DNA of 33,884 nt, from positions 1 to 33,884 of the forward strand of contig JANXZC010000182.1 of the NCBI GenBank assembly GCA_025355725.1, given 5' to 3'. This document shows, piece after piece, positions 8,855-17,736 of this stretch (position 1 is the first letter of the stretch; each line of letters begins with the position of its first letter). The translations under genes were made by a program, and so were the position numbers. The stretch comes from Syntrophus sp. (in: bacteria). Its GTDB lineage: Bacteria; Desulfobacterota; Syntrophia; Syntrophales; UBA8958. Under the pieces are notes generated by a model, which saw only the letters and a program-made list of their open reading frames with translations, was not told the origin of the DNA and ran no database searches.

Positions 8855-9733
8855 ATGATCACATTTAAAGACGTCTCCTATCAATATGGCGAAAAGACGC
8901 CTCCCGTTCTGGAAAGCATTGATCTCCAGATTCCGGATGGTCAGTATGTGGCCATGATCGGCCCCAACGGCTGCGGCAAGACCACCCTGATCAAACATCT
9001 CAATGCCCTCCTGATTCCTTCCCGGGGAGAGGTGCTGATCAACGGCATGAATACGCGGGAGACGTCCTGTCATCGGGATATCCGCTGTGAGGTCGGGATG
9101 GTCTTTCAGAATCCCGACCACCAGATCGTAGGGATGTCGGTGGAGGAGGATGTCGCTTTTGGTCTGGAGAACCTTGCCGTGCCGTCGCAAGAGATTTCCC
9201 CCCTTGTCCGGAACGCCCTGTCCCGGGTCGGGATGGAGGGTTTTGAAAAACGCGCTCCCTTTAGCCTCTCCGGTGGGGAAAAAAGACTCGCCTCTATTGC
9301 GGGCGTCCTGATCATGAATCCCCGGTATCTGGCTTTAGACGAACCAACGGCCTATCTTGATCCGGCGGGAAGGCGGCGAATTCTCCGGATGATCAGGCAG
9401 CTTCACCGGGATGGGATGGGCATTATCCATGTTACCCACGACATCGGCGAGGTCGCCGACGCCGATCGGATTATTGTGATGGAACGGGGAGCGATTATTA
9501 TGGATGGCACTCCCGCTGAGGTTTGCTCCTTCCTCATGTCCCGGGATAATCCGGGTCTGGAGGCGCCGGCGATGGCCGCTTTGATGGCGAAACTCAAAGA
9601 GTCGGGATGGGACTTGCCAACGAATATCATTTCCGTGGAAGACGCTTACAAAGAAATCCATTACTGTATGAGCCAACTGGCGAGAGAAAAGGGATTTACA
9701 AAAAGTCCCGAAATACCGTCTCCCTCAGGGTGA
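8855..9733 (+). CDS. ECF transporter ATPase subunit (BioM/EcfA type)
   Basis: This cytoplasmic ATPase powers vitamin uptake with the S and T subunits. In 292 residues I see the Walker A GPNGCGKTT (36-44), the Q-loop FQNPDHQIVG (Gln85), the signature LSGGEKRLA (138-146), the Walker B YLALDEPTA with catalytic Glu163, and the switch His195 in HVTHD. Placement between bioY and the T subunit gene makes biotin the likely substrate, although EcfA proteins can serve several S components. The last residues (SPEIPSPSG) and the stop codon lie in a small hairpin, CCCTCA-ggg-TGAGGG (9722-9736), of a kind common in dispersed repeats, so the tail may be a recent addition. Confidence 0.93.
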   Translation: MITFKDVSYQYGEKTPPVLESIDLQIPDGQYVAMIGPNGCGKTTLIKHLNALLIPSRGEVLINGMNTRETSCHRDIRCEVGMVFQNPDHQIVGMSVEEDVAFGLENLAVPSQEISPLVRNALSRVGMEGFEKRAPFSLSGGEKRLASIAGVLIMNPRYLALDEPTAYLDPAGRRRILRMIRQLHRDGMGIIHVTHDIGEVADADRIIVMERGAIIMDGTPAEVCSFLMSRDNPGLEAPAMAALMAKLKESGWDLPTNIISVEDAYKEIHYCMSQLAREKGFTKSPEIPSPSG

Positions 9734-9754
9734 GGGTGGAGTACTCGAGAAAAA

Positions 9755-10555
9755 ATGCAAAACTTCAACTTTGGTCAGTTTACCGCCGATTCTTCCCCCC
9801 TTCGACATGTCGATCCACGGGTAAAGATCCTTACAGTGGTTGTCCTCAGCATCCTGATCTTTCAGGCAACCATAGGCGAGATTGTTATGATCAGCCTGTT
9901 TGTGGGACTGGTAATCTGGATTTCCAGGGTGAGTTTACAGGAGATATGGGGGGCTCTGAAACCGATTGCCGTTTTTGCCGTGCTGCTGTTTCTGCTCCAT
10001 CTCTTCTTTACTGAGGGCAGAGATATTTCCCCCATACCTCTGCTGCCGGTGCGAATTACCTACGAAGGCCTTGAAAACGGTTTTCTCGTCGTCTGGCAGT
10101 TTGCGGCCCTGGTCACCGCCGGGGCCCTGCTGACCATGACCACCCCGCCCTCAACACTGGTGGCGGCTTTGGAAAAGCTCCTTAGGCCATTGAAAATACT
10201 GCGTGTTCCCACCCAGGACCTGGCCGTTATGGTTTCCATGGCCCTGCGTTTTGTCCCGACTTTTTCGGAAGAATACAACCGGATGAAGACGGCGCGCATT
10301 GCCCGGGGGGGCGATCTGAAGAGAAAAGGATTATTCCGTAAGCTGAAAGCGGCCATTTCCATCGTTGTTCCCCTTATCCTAAGCGCTTTCCGCAGGGCCG
10401 ATGACCTGGCCGCAGCTATGGAGGCCAGGGGTTACGCCCGGGGGCCGAGAACCACCCTCAGCGAACTTCGCTTGACCAGAATAGATTTTGCCGCCCTTGC
10501 CGTAATGGTCTCTTTTGCGGGTTTAACCATGATGATCAGATTTATTGATTTCTGA
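9755..10555 (+). CDS. ECF transporter transmembrane (T) subunit (BioN/EcfT type)
   Basis: This is the scaffold that couples ATP hydrolysis to movement of the S component. The 266-residue protein has about five hydrophobic segments. The two diagnostic Ala-Arg-Gly motifs of the coupling helices are present: ARG 183-185 in TARIARGGD and ARG 224-226 in AMEARGYARG. It follows the ATPase gene by 21 bases; a GGTGGAG about 13 bases before the ATG may serve as the ribosome-binding site. With bioY and the ATPase it makes a complete, probably dedicated, biotin importer. The 3' end overlaps the convergent amidohydrolase gene by 33 bases. Confidence 0.92.
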   Translation: MQNFNFGQFTADSSPLRHVDPRVKILTVVVLSILIFQATIGEIVMISLFVGLVIWISRVSLQEIWGALKPIAVFAVLLFLLHLFFTEGRDISPIPLLPVRITYEGLENGFLVVWQFAALVTAGALLTMTTPPSTLVAALEKLLRPLKILRVPTQDLAVMVSMALRFVPTFSEEYNRMKTARIARGGDLKRKGLFRKLKAAISIVVPLILSAFRRADDLAAAMEARGYARGPRTTLSELRLTRIDFAALAVMVSFAGLTMMIRFIDF

Positions 10556-12112
10556 TGCTAACGCAGAAACCTCGTAGATCTGCCCGCCTTTGATGACCAT
10601 TTGCGGGTCCCGGCAGGTCTGGATCTTGACGAAAGGATTCTCTGTTAAGACGACCATATCGGCAAGTTTGCCTTTGTCGATCGTCCCGATTTTATCCTCC
10701 CTCCGGAGAATCTTTGCATTGTTGATCGTGGCGCACCGGAGGACCTCCTGATTAGAAAAGCCGATTCTTACGAGCATTTCCATCTCTCGCCACAGCGTTC
10801 CATGATAAACATAGGGGATGCCGGCGTCGGTGCCACCGCCGATCACAATCCCGGCCTCTTTCATCTTTAGCAAATTCTTTGGACCATGGAGGAGGATATG
10901 GAAATAAATATCCGGCCTGGACAGAAATTTACCGTTTTTATACAAATTACTGCATCCATATTCCCGGTAATATTGAAGGGCCTCGACATTCTTTTTATGT
11001 ATCGCCGGTTCAATATAGCGGTCCTGTGACAAGGCGAGAAACTGCCGCCGGATGGACAATTCGTTATCAATGAAGTCATTCCGGTATTCTTTCGGGACCT
11101 TGTCAAAGGCCTCCTCTGCGGCAAGCATCTGGGCGATAATCATGGTGGGGACGATGGCAATTTTCTTCCCGGCCATCTCCGCAATTTCCCGATCTGTCAA
11201 CGACGTATCGGCAAGGGAATGCTCCATGGAATGGATACCGTATTTAAGGGCCCGGTCAAACCCGAATTTCGTATGGATGTGACCGGCAACAGGGAGGTTG
11301 TTCCGGCGGGCAAATTCAAAAATAACCTGTAATTCCTCTTCACTGTAAACGGGTATCTCGCCTTTTCCGCAGAGCAGGGATTTGTTGTCCATAGTAAGTT
11401 TAAGAAAAGAAGCGCCGCTTTCAAGGCTCCGCTGCATCTTTTCTTTCAGCTCCGGGATGTCTTTAAACCAGGAACTGGGATTCCCCGTAAAGGCCATGGC
11501 AATTTCGGAAAAGACACTGACATCGGCAGGATCGAGATCCGGATGCCCGCCATAGACATTCGTAAAGGCATTACAATAGACGACTCTCGGCCCCGTCAAT
11601 GCCCCTTTATCTATCATCTCAATATATTTATGCAGCAATTTCGGCAGGGCGCCCATGTCCCGGATGGTCGTCACGCCCCGGGTGAGTTGCTGGAGATAAT
11701 TTCTTTTGATCTGGCGGAGCATCGTGGGAACGCCGAAGGGGTTGAATTCCGCCTCGCTGGACAGGGTTGAATGGCAATGGGCATCAATCAGACCCGGGAT
11801 CAGGTATTGATTTTTCATATCCACAACGAGGGATTCTCCCCGGGGCGAAGGCGTCCGGTCCGATATGGATTCAATCACCCCGTTGAGGATCGCAATGGTC
11901 CGGTTGTGATGAACCACCCCCTGAATCACATCGACGACGTTACAATTGATCAGTTCCAGGAGTTTACCGGGGCCGGCGCTAATCGGTTTGTATCTTGGGA
12001 CCGCCGTGCAGCCGGTCATGGCGGGCAGAGAAAGATAAAGGGCGGATACCGCCGTCCATTGCAGCAGCCCTCTTCTGGTCATCGTCGGGGCTTCATTCTG
12101 GTCCATGGTCAT
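10523..12112 (-). CDS. exported amidohydrolase-family metal-dependent hydrolase, probable Tat lipoprotein
   Basis: The 529-residue protein belongs to the amidohydrolase superfamily (imidazolonepropionase/prolidase-like). The metal site can be read: His112 and His114 in DAHCH, Lys238 in SFLKLT as the likely carbamylated lysine, His278/His280 in GHIH, His298 in HSMEH and Asp429 in GGGTDAG. The N terminus has a twin-arginine start (TRRGLLQW, residues 12-19), a hydrophobic stretch, and MTGC with Cys35 in a lipobox-like context. It is therefore probably exported folded by Tat and lipid-anchored outside the inner membrane. GAGGA lies just before the ATG at 12112, and a second ATG six bases on is equally usable. 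The substrate is unknown. No neighbour shares its strand, so it is probably monocistronic. Confidence 0.88.
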   Translation of the reverse strand: MTMDQNEAPTMTRRGLLQWTAVSALYLSLPAMTGCTAVPRYKPISAGPGKLLELINCNVVDVIQGVVHHNRTIAILNGVIESISDRTPSPRGESLVVDMKNQYLIPGLIDAHCHSTLSSEAEFNPFGVPTMLRQIKRNYLQQLTRGVTTIRDMGALPKLLHKYIEMIDKGALTGPRVVYCNAFTNVYGGHPDLDPADVSVFSEIAMAFTGNPSSWFKDIPELKEKMQRSLESGASFLKLTMDNKSLLCGKGEIPVYSEEELQVIFEFARRNNLPVAGHIHTKFGFDRALKYGIHSMEHSLADTSLTDREIAEMAGKKIAIVPTMIIAQMLAAEEAFDKVPKEYRNDFIDNELSIRRQFLALSQDRYIEPAIHKKNVEALQYYREYGCSNLYKNGKFLSRPDIYFHILLHGPKNLLKMKEAGIVIGGGTDAGIPYVYHGTLWREMEMLVRIGFSNQEVLRCATINNAKILRREDKIGTIDKGKLADMVVLTENPFVKIQTCRDPQMVIKGGQIYEVSALASEINKSDHHG

Positions 12113-12276
12113 TCATCCTCTTCCATGACGCTGCTTTTATTTACCACGCTTCGCCATCGTTGCATAGATCATTTACAACACACTAATAATAAAGAGAAAC
12201 TCGGTATGTCGACGGCCAACATTGCAATGACGTCTCCATTGACACACCCGTTCATTTCCACTATATTCCCATCCCT

Positions 12277-12918
12277 ATGAAGAAACGGCGCGATATGGCA
12301 AAGGGGGAAGGCATAGCGAAGGAATCCTGGAAGCCCGGGAATGTCCTTTCGCCGGTACCGGTGGTTCTGGTCAGTTGCGGCGGAACAAAGGGATGGAAGG
12401 CGAACCTGATCACCATTGCCTGGGCGGGAAGTGTGTGCAGTGAGCCGCCCATGCTGTCGATTTCTGTCCGCCCGGAACGATTTTCCCATGAAATCATTCA
12501 GGATACCCGTGAATTTGTGGTGAATGTCCCTTCCCTGGCGCAGGCGAAGGCGACAGACTGGTGCGGAATGGTTTCCGGACGCACGGTGGACAAGTTTGCC
12601 GGAACCGGTTTGACGCCGGCTGCGGCCTTGAAAGTGGGTTGTCCGATCGTCCTGGAATGCGCCCTCAACATCGAATGCCGGGTGCAGCAGTCATTAGTCC
12701 TTGGTTCCCACACGATGTTTGTAGCCGAGGTGATTGCCGTGCAGGTTTCTTCAACTCTGCTGGACGCGAAGGGACGTCTCCGCCTGGAGAAAGGCGGCTT
12801 GCTGGCGTTTGCTCACGGGCAATATTTCGCCCTTGGCCGCTGTCTGGGCCGCTTCGGCTATTCCGTGCAAAAACGTCCCCGCCAGATTCGGCATGCATCA
12901 CCCCGTAAAGGGGCCTGA
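12277..12918 (+). CDS. flavin reductase-like FMN-binding protein (flavoredoxin type)
   Basis: The 213-residue sequence matches the flavin reductase-like domain (split-barrel FMN-binding proteins). Visible family features are the N-terminal PVVLVSCGGTKGWKANLITIAWAG segment, CSEPPMLSISVRP and the central FVVNVPS. In anaerobes such proteins act as flavoredoxin-like electron carriers or FMN reductases; the partner here is not evident. It is divergent from the amidohydrolase gene. The 164 bases between them contain no feature I can support. Neither ATG 12277 nor the in-frame ATG 12295 has a good ribosome-binding site, so the start is uncertain. It is followed within 50 bases by a flavodoxin-fold reductase gene. 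Confidence 0.85.
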   Translation: MKKRRDMAKGEGIAKESWKPGNVLSPVPVVLVSCGGTKGWKANLITIAWAGSVCSEPPMLSISVRPERFSHEIIQDTREFVVNVPSLAQAKATDWCGMVSGRTVDKFAGTGLTPAAALKVGCPIVLECALNIECRVQQSLVLGSHTMFVAEVIAVQVSSTLLDAKGRLRLEKGGLLAFAHGQYFALGRCLGRFGYSVQKRPRQIRHASPRKGA

Positions 12919-12963
12919 CCATCAGGCTTAACATTACGGAAAAACAAGTTTCCGGAAAATCCT

Positions 12964-13683
12964 ATGAATCACTTCAGGTCAACCCTCGCGAACGATGAAA
13001 ATGACATGTCCACCCCTGCCGGAATTATTCCCCAGGAAGGGGAAGGGACTCGGGAGGGGGCTCATTTTCATGCCAAGCGGGTGCTGATCCTGTTCGCCCA
13101 TCCCCGTTTTGAAAAGTCCCGGGTTAACCGGGCACTTATCAGTACCTTACCTGCGTCTGACACCTTAACGCTTCACGATCTTTACGAGCTGTATCCCGAT
13201 TACAATATCGATGTCGAAACAGAAAAACAATTACTCCTCGCCCACGATATCCTGATCTGGCATCACCCCTTCTATATGTACAGCGCCCCGGCCATTATGA
13301 AGCAATGGCTGGATCTGGTGCTGGAATACGGCTGGGCCCATGGGGCGGGAGGGGATTTCCTGAAGGACAAAACGGCCTTTAACGTCATCACGACCGGCGG
13401 GACAAGAGAGGCATATCGTAGCGATGGGTTCAATCGCTTTACGATCCGGGAGTTCCTCTGCCCTTTTGAACAAACGGCGCGTTTGTGCAAAATGACCTAT
13501 CTCCCCCCTTTCACTGTCCAGGGAACCTATCGCTTAACCGATGGGGAACTCTCCCGCCATGCTGCGGACTACGCCTTCCTCTTGCAACAATTAGGGGCGG
13601 ATGCTTACAGTCGCGAAGAAATGGAGCAGTTTGCCTTCCTGAATGACTGGATTGAGGCAAAAAAAAGGACGCAAGGGCCATGA
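12964..13683 (+). CDS. NAD(P)H:quinone oxidoreductase, KefF/KefG-like ancillary subunit
   Basis: This is a flavodoxin-fold NAD(P)H dehydrogenase. The core starts near residue 38 with RVLILFAHPRFEKSRVNRAL and continues through HDLYELYPDYNID, WHHPFYMYSAPAIMKQWLDLVLEYGWAHG and ITTGG, all typical of the family whose members KefF and KefG activate Kef potassium efflux. The stop codon overlaps the start of the KefC-like antiporter gene by four bases (ATGA), so the two are translationally coupled and likely form a complex at the membrane. The first 35 residues are not conserved-looking. An ATG at 13006 would shorten this tail, but no ribosome-binding site decides between them. Confidence 0.9.
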   Translation: MNHFRSTLANDENDMSTPAGIIPQEGEGTREGAHFHAKRVLILFAHPRFEKSRVNRALISTLPASDTLTLHDLYELYPDYNIDVETEKQLLLAHDILIWHHPFYMYSAPAIMKQWLDLVLEYGWAHGAGGDFLKDKTAFNVITTGGTREAYRSDGFNRFTIREFLCPFEQTARLCKMTYLPPFTVQGTYRLTDGELSRHAADYAFLLQQLGADAYSREEMEQFAFLNDWIEAKKRTQGP

Positions 13684-15551
13684 CAGAAGGATTTTTATTC
13701 CAGGCCCTTATCTATCTGACCGCAGCCATTGTCTGCGTACCCATCGCCAAGCGCCTGGGCATGGGGTCGGTCCTGGGCTACCTGTTGGCGGGGATAGCCA
13801 TTGGACCTTACGCCCTCGGCTTTATCGGCAGGGAAGGTCAGGATATCATGCACTTCGCCGAGTTCGGCGTCGTCATGATGCTCTTTTTAATCGGCCTCGA
13901 ACTGGAGCCTTCTCATTTCTGGCGGTTGCGTCATCGTATCCTCGGCATGGGGTCCGCACAGATCATCGTTACCTCCCTGGCCCTATGTGCCGGTATGATG
14001 CTGATGAACTTCAACTGGAAAACAGCCCTTGCCTCCAGCCTTGCCCTGGCCATGTCTTCGACGGCAATTGTATTGCAATCCATGAAAGAGAAGGGCCTCG
14101 GGGATACGGAGGCGGGAAAGAGTTCTTTTTCCGTCCTCCTTTTTCAGGATATCGCCGTGATCCCCATCCTCGCGTTGTTGCCCCTGCTGGCGGTATCCAC
14201 AGGTCATGGTATGGGGGCTCCAAGCAAGGCGATCCTGGAAGGATTGCCGGGGTGGCTACAGACGGCGGCGGTTCTTGGCGCCGGGGGGGCGGTAGTTCTG
14301 GCCGGGCGCTTTGTTATCGTTCCTTTTCTGCGCGTGGTGGCAAAAACCCATTTAAGAGAACTCCTCACTGCGGCCGCCCTGCTGATCGTGATTGCGACGG
14401 CCTTCCTGATGCAGCTGGTCGGACTGAGTCCGGCCCTGGGGGCCTTTCTGGCCGGAGTCGTCCTTGCCAACAGCGAATTCCGCCATGAACTGGAAAGCGA
14501 CATTGAACCCTTCAAAGGCCTGTTTCTAGGTCTGTTCTTCATCGCCGTCGGGGCCTCGATAAACTTCAAACTCCTTGTTGACTCACCCATGCAGATCATT
14601 TCCCTGGTCTTCGCCGTCATCGCCATTAAAACAATCGTCCTCCTCGGAACGGGAAAGCTCTTCAAAATAACCGTCGATCAGAACCTCATCTTTGCCGTTG
14701 GCCTATCCCAGGTCGGAGAATTCGCTTTTGTGCTTTTTGGTTTCATGCATCAGTTACATATCCTGCCGGACCACCTTACCGATATAATGATGGCCGTCAC
14801 AGCTTTCAGCATGACCATTACGCCGCTCTTGCTCTTCATCAATGAACGGTTTATCCTTCTCCGGTTCGGAACCCTGGAAGAGTCGGGAAAAGAAGCGGAC
14901 ATAATCGATGTCCAGCACCCGGTCATTATCGCCGGGTTCGGCGATTTCGGGAGCACGATCGGACGATTCCTCAGGGCCAACGGGATTGCGGCGACCATCC
15001 TCGATAACGATTCCGATCGCGTTGATCTCCTGAGAAAGATGGGATTCAAGGTATTCTACGGGGACGCCGCCCGGACCGATATCCTCAAATCAGCAGGGGC
15101 GGACGAGGCCCGCGTCCTGATCACCGCCGTAGCTGCCCCGTCCACCAATTGTGATCTCGTCGAGAAAATACAAAAACACTATCCCCATCTAACCATCATG
15201 GTCAGAGTAAAAGATCGGGAGGACGCTTACGAGATTCTCGATATGGGCGTAAGAGACGTATACCGGGAATCCCTGGACACCTCAATCCGCCTGGGGGTCG
15301 ATGTCCTGGTTAAATTGGGATACCGGCGCTACTCTGCGACCCGGGCCGGTCAAAATTTCCTGAAATACGATGAGGCGGCGCTGCTCGAGCTGGCACCGCA
15401 CCGGCATGATGAAAAGTCATATATCTACAATGCGAGAGAACAAATCACCTTGCAGGAACAGCTACTCGCCAATGACCGGGAGGTGAACCCGACCATCAAT
15501 GACCATGCCTGGGAAAGTGATCTGCGGAAGGACCAAGAAGGCGACAGGTAA
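13680..15551 (+). CDS. KefC-type K+/H+ antiporter with RCK/TrkA-N domain
   Basis: The 623-residue protein combines a CPA2 sodium/proton exchanger membrane domain (about residues 1-390, some twelve hydrophobic segments) with a cytosolic TrkA-N nucleotide-binding domain. The latter begins near 413 with PVIIAGFGDFGSTIGRFL and continues to about 530, followed by a polar tail. In KefB/KefC this domain binds glutathione adducts and NAD(H) to gate potassium efflux during electrophile stress, causing protective acidification. Coupling to the upstream KefF-like gene supports that assignment over a plain Na+/H+ antiporter. Whether this organism uses glutathione or another thiol is not shown by the sequence. 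Confidence 0.92.
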   Translation: MTEGFLFQALIYLTAAIVCVPIAKRLGMGSVLGYLLAGIAIGPYALGFIGREGQDIMHFAEFGVVMMLFLIGLELEPSHFWRLRHRILGMGSAQIIVTSLALCAGMMLMNFNWKTALASSLALAMSSTAIVLQSMKEKGLGDTEAGKSSFSVLLFQDIAVIPILALLPLLAVSTGHGMGAPSKAILEGLPGWLQTAAVLGAGGAVVLAGRFVIVPFLRVVAKTHLRELLTAAALLIVIATAFLMQLVGLSPALGAFLAGVVLANSEFRHELESDIEPFKGLFLGLFFIAVGASINFKLLVDSPMQIISLVFAVIAIKTIVLLGTGKLFKITVDQNLIFAVGLSQVGEFAFVLFGFMHQLHILPDHLTDIMMAVTAFSMTITPLLLFINERFILLRFGTLEESGKEADIIDVQHPVIIAGFGDFGSTIGRFLRANGIAATILDNDSDRVDLLRKMGFKVFYGDAARTDILKSAGADEARVLITAVAAPSTNCDLVEKIQKHYPHLTIMVRVKDREDAYEILDMGVRDVYRESLDTSIRLGVDVLVKLGYRRYSATRAGQNFLKYDEAALLELAPHRHDEKSYIYNAREQITLQEQLLANDREVNPTINDHAWESDLRKDQEGDR

Positions 15552-15624
15552 AGAGATAAATTTGGAGCGGTGCGGATAAATATGATAACCCCCGTCAGAA
15601 TGAGCCAAGAGCAGGAGTAACCAG

Positions 15625-17262
15625 ATGAAAGATCCATCCGGAACGAACCAGGAATTGATGCAGGAATTGTCTTTCCTGAGGCAGAAGCTTGCCCAAGTGG
15701 AGCAGACCGAATCAAGGCGCAAGCAGACCGAAGTGGCGCTTCAGGACAGCGAAGCGCGCTATCGGCACTTGTTTGAATTTATCAACGATGCCGTATTGGT
15801 CCATTTTATAGAAGAAGATGGTCAGCCCAGCCGTTTTGTAGAAGTCAATGATATCGCCTGCCAAAGACTGGGCTATACGCGGAAGGAGTTATTACAATTA
15901 ACACCGATTGATATTGCCGCACCCGATAAAAACTCGGAACTACCAGAAATCAGAGAGAAACTACAGAGCCACGGGCACACCCTTCTGGAAACAGTGCACC
16001 TGACGAAGGATGGACGGCGCGTGCCGGTGGAAAGCAACATCCGTCTCTTCAACTACAACGGCCAGCTCGCCGCGATGTCCATTTCCCGGGACATCACCAT
16101 ACGTAAACAGATGGAGGAAGATCTGCAGCGGGCCCACAAGCTGGAGTCCCTGGGTGTTTTGGCCGGAGGGATTGCCCATGATTTCAACAATCTCATGATG
16201 GCGGTCCAGGGATACATGGATCTTGCCCTCCTCGGTCTGGCGCCGAATAACACGGCCCATAAGTATCTCGGCTCTGCCCAGCAGTGCATGGCCCAGGCCA
16301 AGGAGTTGACCGGCAGGCTGATAACTTTTTCCATGGGCGGCTTTCCCTTCCGGAAGAGGTGCGATGTCGCCGAGTTGGTCCGGGACGCCGTTAACAGGAT
16401 GATAAAGGGAGTGGACGTCAAGGCGACCTTCGACTTTACGGACGACCTCTGGCCCACGGAGATCGACGAGCAGCAGATGAAGCAGGTCTTTTACAATCTG
16501 ACGACAAACGCCCTGGAAGCCATGCCCCAGGGAGGGGCACTGACAGTGCGGGTGGGGAACATAGAGATCCAGGGAGGAGACGCCCTCCCCCTCAAGGAGG
16601 GACCATACCTGCGGATCATCTTTGCCGATGAGGGGATCGGCATCCCGGAGGAACATCTGGCAAAGGTTTTTGATCCATATTTCACCACCAAGGGGATGGG
16701 GGCGCAGAAGGGGATGGGACTGGGCCTTTCGGTCTGTTATTCAGTATTGAAGAAGCACCAGGGACATATTACCGTGGATTCAAGACCGGGTAAAGGGACC
16801 ACCCTTACCCTTTATCTGCCGACACAGGTGGACGAGGCAAAAGAACAAGATCCCCAGAAGTCGTTATCGACCGGTGCGGTCCGGGTGCTGATCATGGACG
16901 ATGAGATCCATATCCGTGAGATCGAGCGGGCCTATTTGGAGATGCTGAGTTACGAGGTGGAGGATGTGAAGGACGGACAGGAGGCGATTGATGCCTACAA
17001 AAAGGCGCTTCATTCCGGGACACCCTTCGATCTGGTAATACTGGATCTGACGGTGCGCCATGGCCTGGGGGGCCAGTTGGCCGTGGAGAGGCTTTTGAAG
17101 ATAGATCCGGAGGTCATAGCCATTATTGCCTCCGGCTATGTGGATGACCCCGTCATAGAGCACTACGGCGATTACGGCTTCCGGGGGGCGCTGAAGAAGC
17201 CTTTCAACGGGGAGGAAATGAAAAATCTGGTGGAAAATATCCTGCAAAGGGAAAACACTTAG
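15625..17262 (+). CDS. PAS hybrid histidine kinase with C-terminal receiver
   Basis: The 545-residue soluble kinase is built from an N-terminal coiled coil (about 5-45), one PAS domain (about 45-165), HisKA with His185 in AGGIAHDFNNL, an ATPase domain (Asn295 in NLTTNA; DEGIGI 335-340; MGLGLS loop) and a receiver (about 420-540; acid pair Asp425/Asp426, acceptor Asp474, Lys525 in KKPF). The receiver has RHGLGG where PGGMGG-like sequences are usual, a mild deviation next to the acceptor. The architecture is a short version of the kinase at 382-3873. GGAG 9 bases before the ATG supports the start. No membrane segment and no separate regulator gene are seen nearby. Confidence 0.92.
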   Translation: MKDPSGTNQELMQELSFLRQKLAQVEQTESRRKQTEVALQDSEARYRHLFEFINDAVLVHFIEEDGQPSRFVEVNDIACQRLGYTRKELLQLTPIDIAAPDKNSELPEIREKLQSHGHTLLETVHLTKDGRRVPVESNIRLFNYNGQLAAMSISRDITIRKQMEEDLQRAHKLESLGVLAGGIAHDFNNLMMAVQGYMDLALLGLAPNNTAHKYLGSAQQCMAQAKELTGRLITFSMGGFPFRKRCDVAELVRDAVNRMIKGVDVKATFDFTDDLWPTEIDEQQMKQVFYNLTTNALEAMPQGGALTVRVGNIEIQGGDALPLKEGPYLRIIFADEGIGIPEEHLAKVFDPYFTTKGMGAQKGMGLGLSVCYSVLKKHQGHITVDSRPGKGTTLTLYLPTQVDEAKEQDPQKSLSTGAVRVLIMDDEIHIREIERAYLEMLSYEVEDVKDGQEAIDAYKKALHSGTPFDLVILDLTVRHGLGGQLAVERLLKIDPEVIAIIASGYVDDPVIEHYGDYGFRGALKKPFNGEEMKNLVENILQRENT

Positions 17263-17406
17263 AACTGGTGAAAGCTGCCAATTGAGTCAGGAATTGACGA
17301 ACCGCCGGAACGGGATCGATTCCATGTTGCCGCCAAGGCAATTGGCCCGACCGGCAGGGAGATGAAAGACAGAGTTCAGTTTAAATAAAATCAATGGAGG
17401 TGTCCT

Positions 17407-17736
17407 ATGTCGGTAAATGCGGTGGAACGGTTTGATGATGTCAGCGTGATCTGCAAGGCAAATATCTATTTTGATGGAAAGGTGATCAGTCATACCATTC
17501 TCTTCAAAGATGGCAAGAAAAAGACCGTGGGACTGATCTTTCCCGGTTCATTTACCTTCAATACGGACGCACCGGAAAGAATGGAGATCATCGCCGGCAG
17601 CTGTCGAGTGAAGCAAGCCGGATCTGATCGCTGGGCTGCCTACTTGCCCGGAACATTTTTTCTTGTGCCGGGCAAGTCGTTGTTTGAAATCGCCGTAGAC
17701 GAAGAAGTTGCGGAATATGTCTGCTCGTTTGAATAA
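17407..17736 (+). CDS. ppnP: pyrimidine/purine nucleoside phosphorylase, cupin fold
   Basis: PpnP (YaiE, DUF1255) splits several nucleosides with phosphate to base and ribose-1-phosphate. The 109-residue small cupin matches the family end to end: ANIYFDGKVISHTILFKDGKKKTVGLIFPGSFTF, then PERMEIIAGSCRVK, then a C terminus AEYVCSFE. Length is normal. The start has an excellent GGAGGTG about 7 bases upstream. It overlaps a small two-TM membrane protein gene by 20 bases, suggesting coupled translation. Confidence 0.92.
   Translation: MSVNAVERFDDVSVICKANIYFDGKVISHTILFKDGKKKTVGLIFPGSFTFNTDAPERMEIIAGSCRVKQAGSDRWAAYLPGTFFLVPGKSLFEIAVDEEVAEYVCSFE

Noticed and set aside
17277-17346. Inverted repeat GCCAATTG ... 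CAATTGGC upstream of ppnP
   Set aside because: The arms are 54 bases apart, contain the common palindrome CAATTG, and have no clear relation to a promoter.
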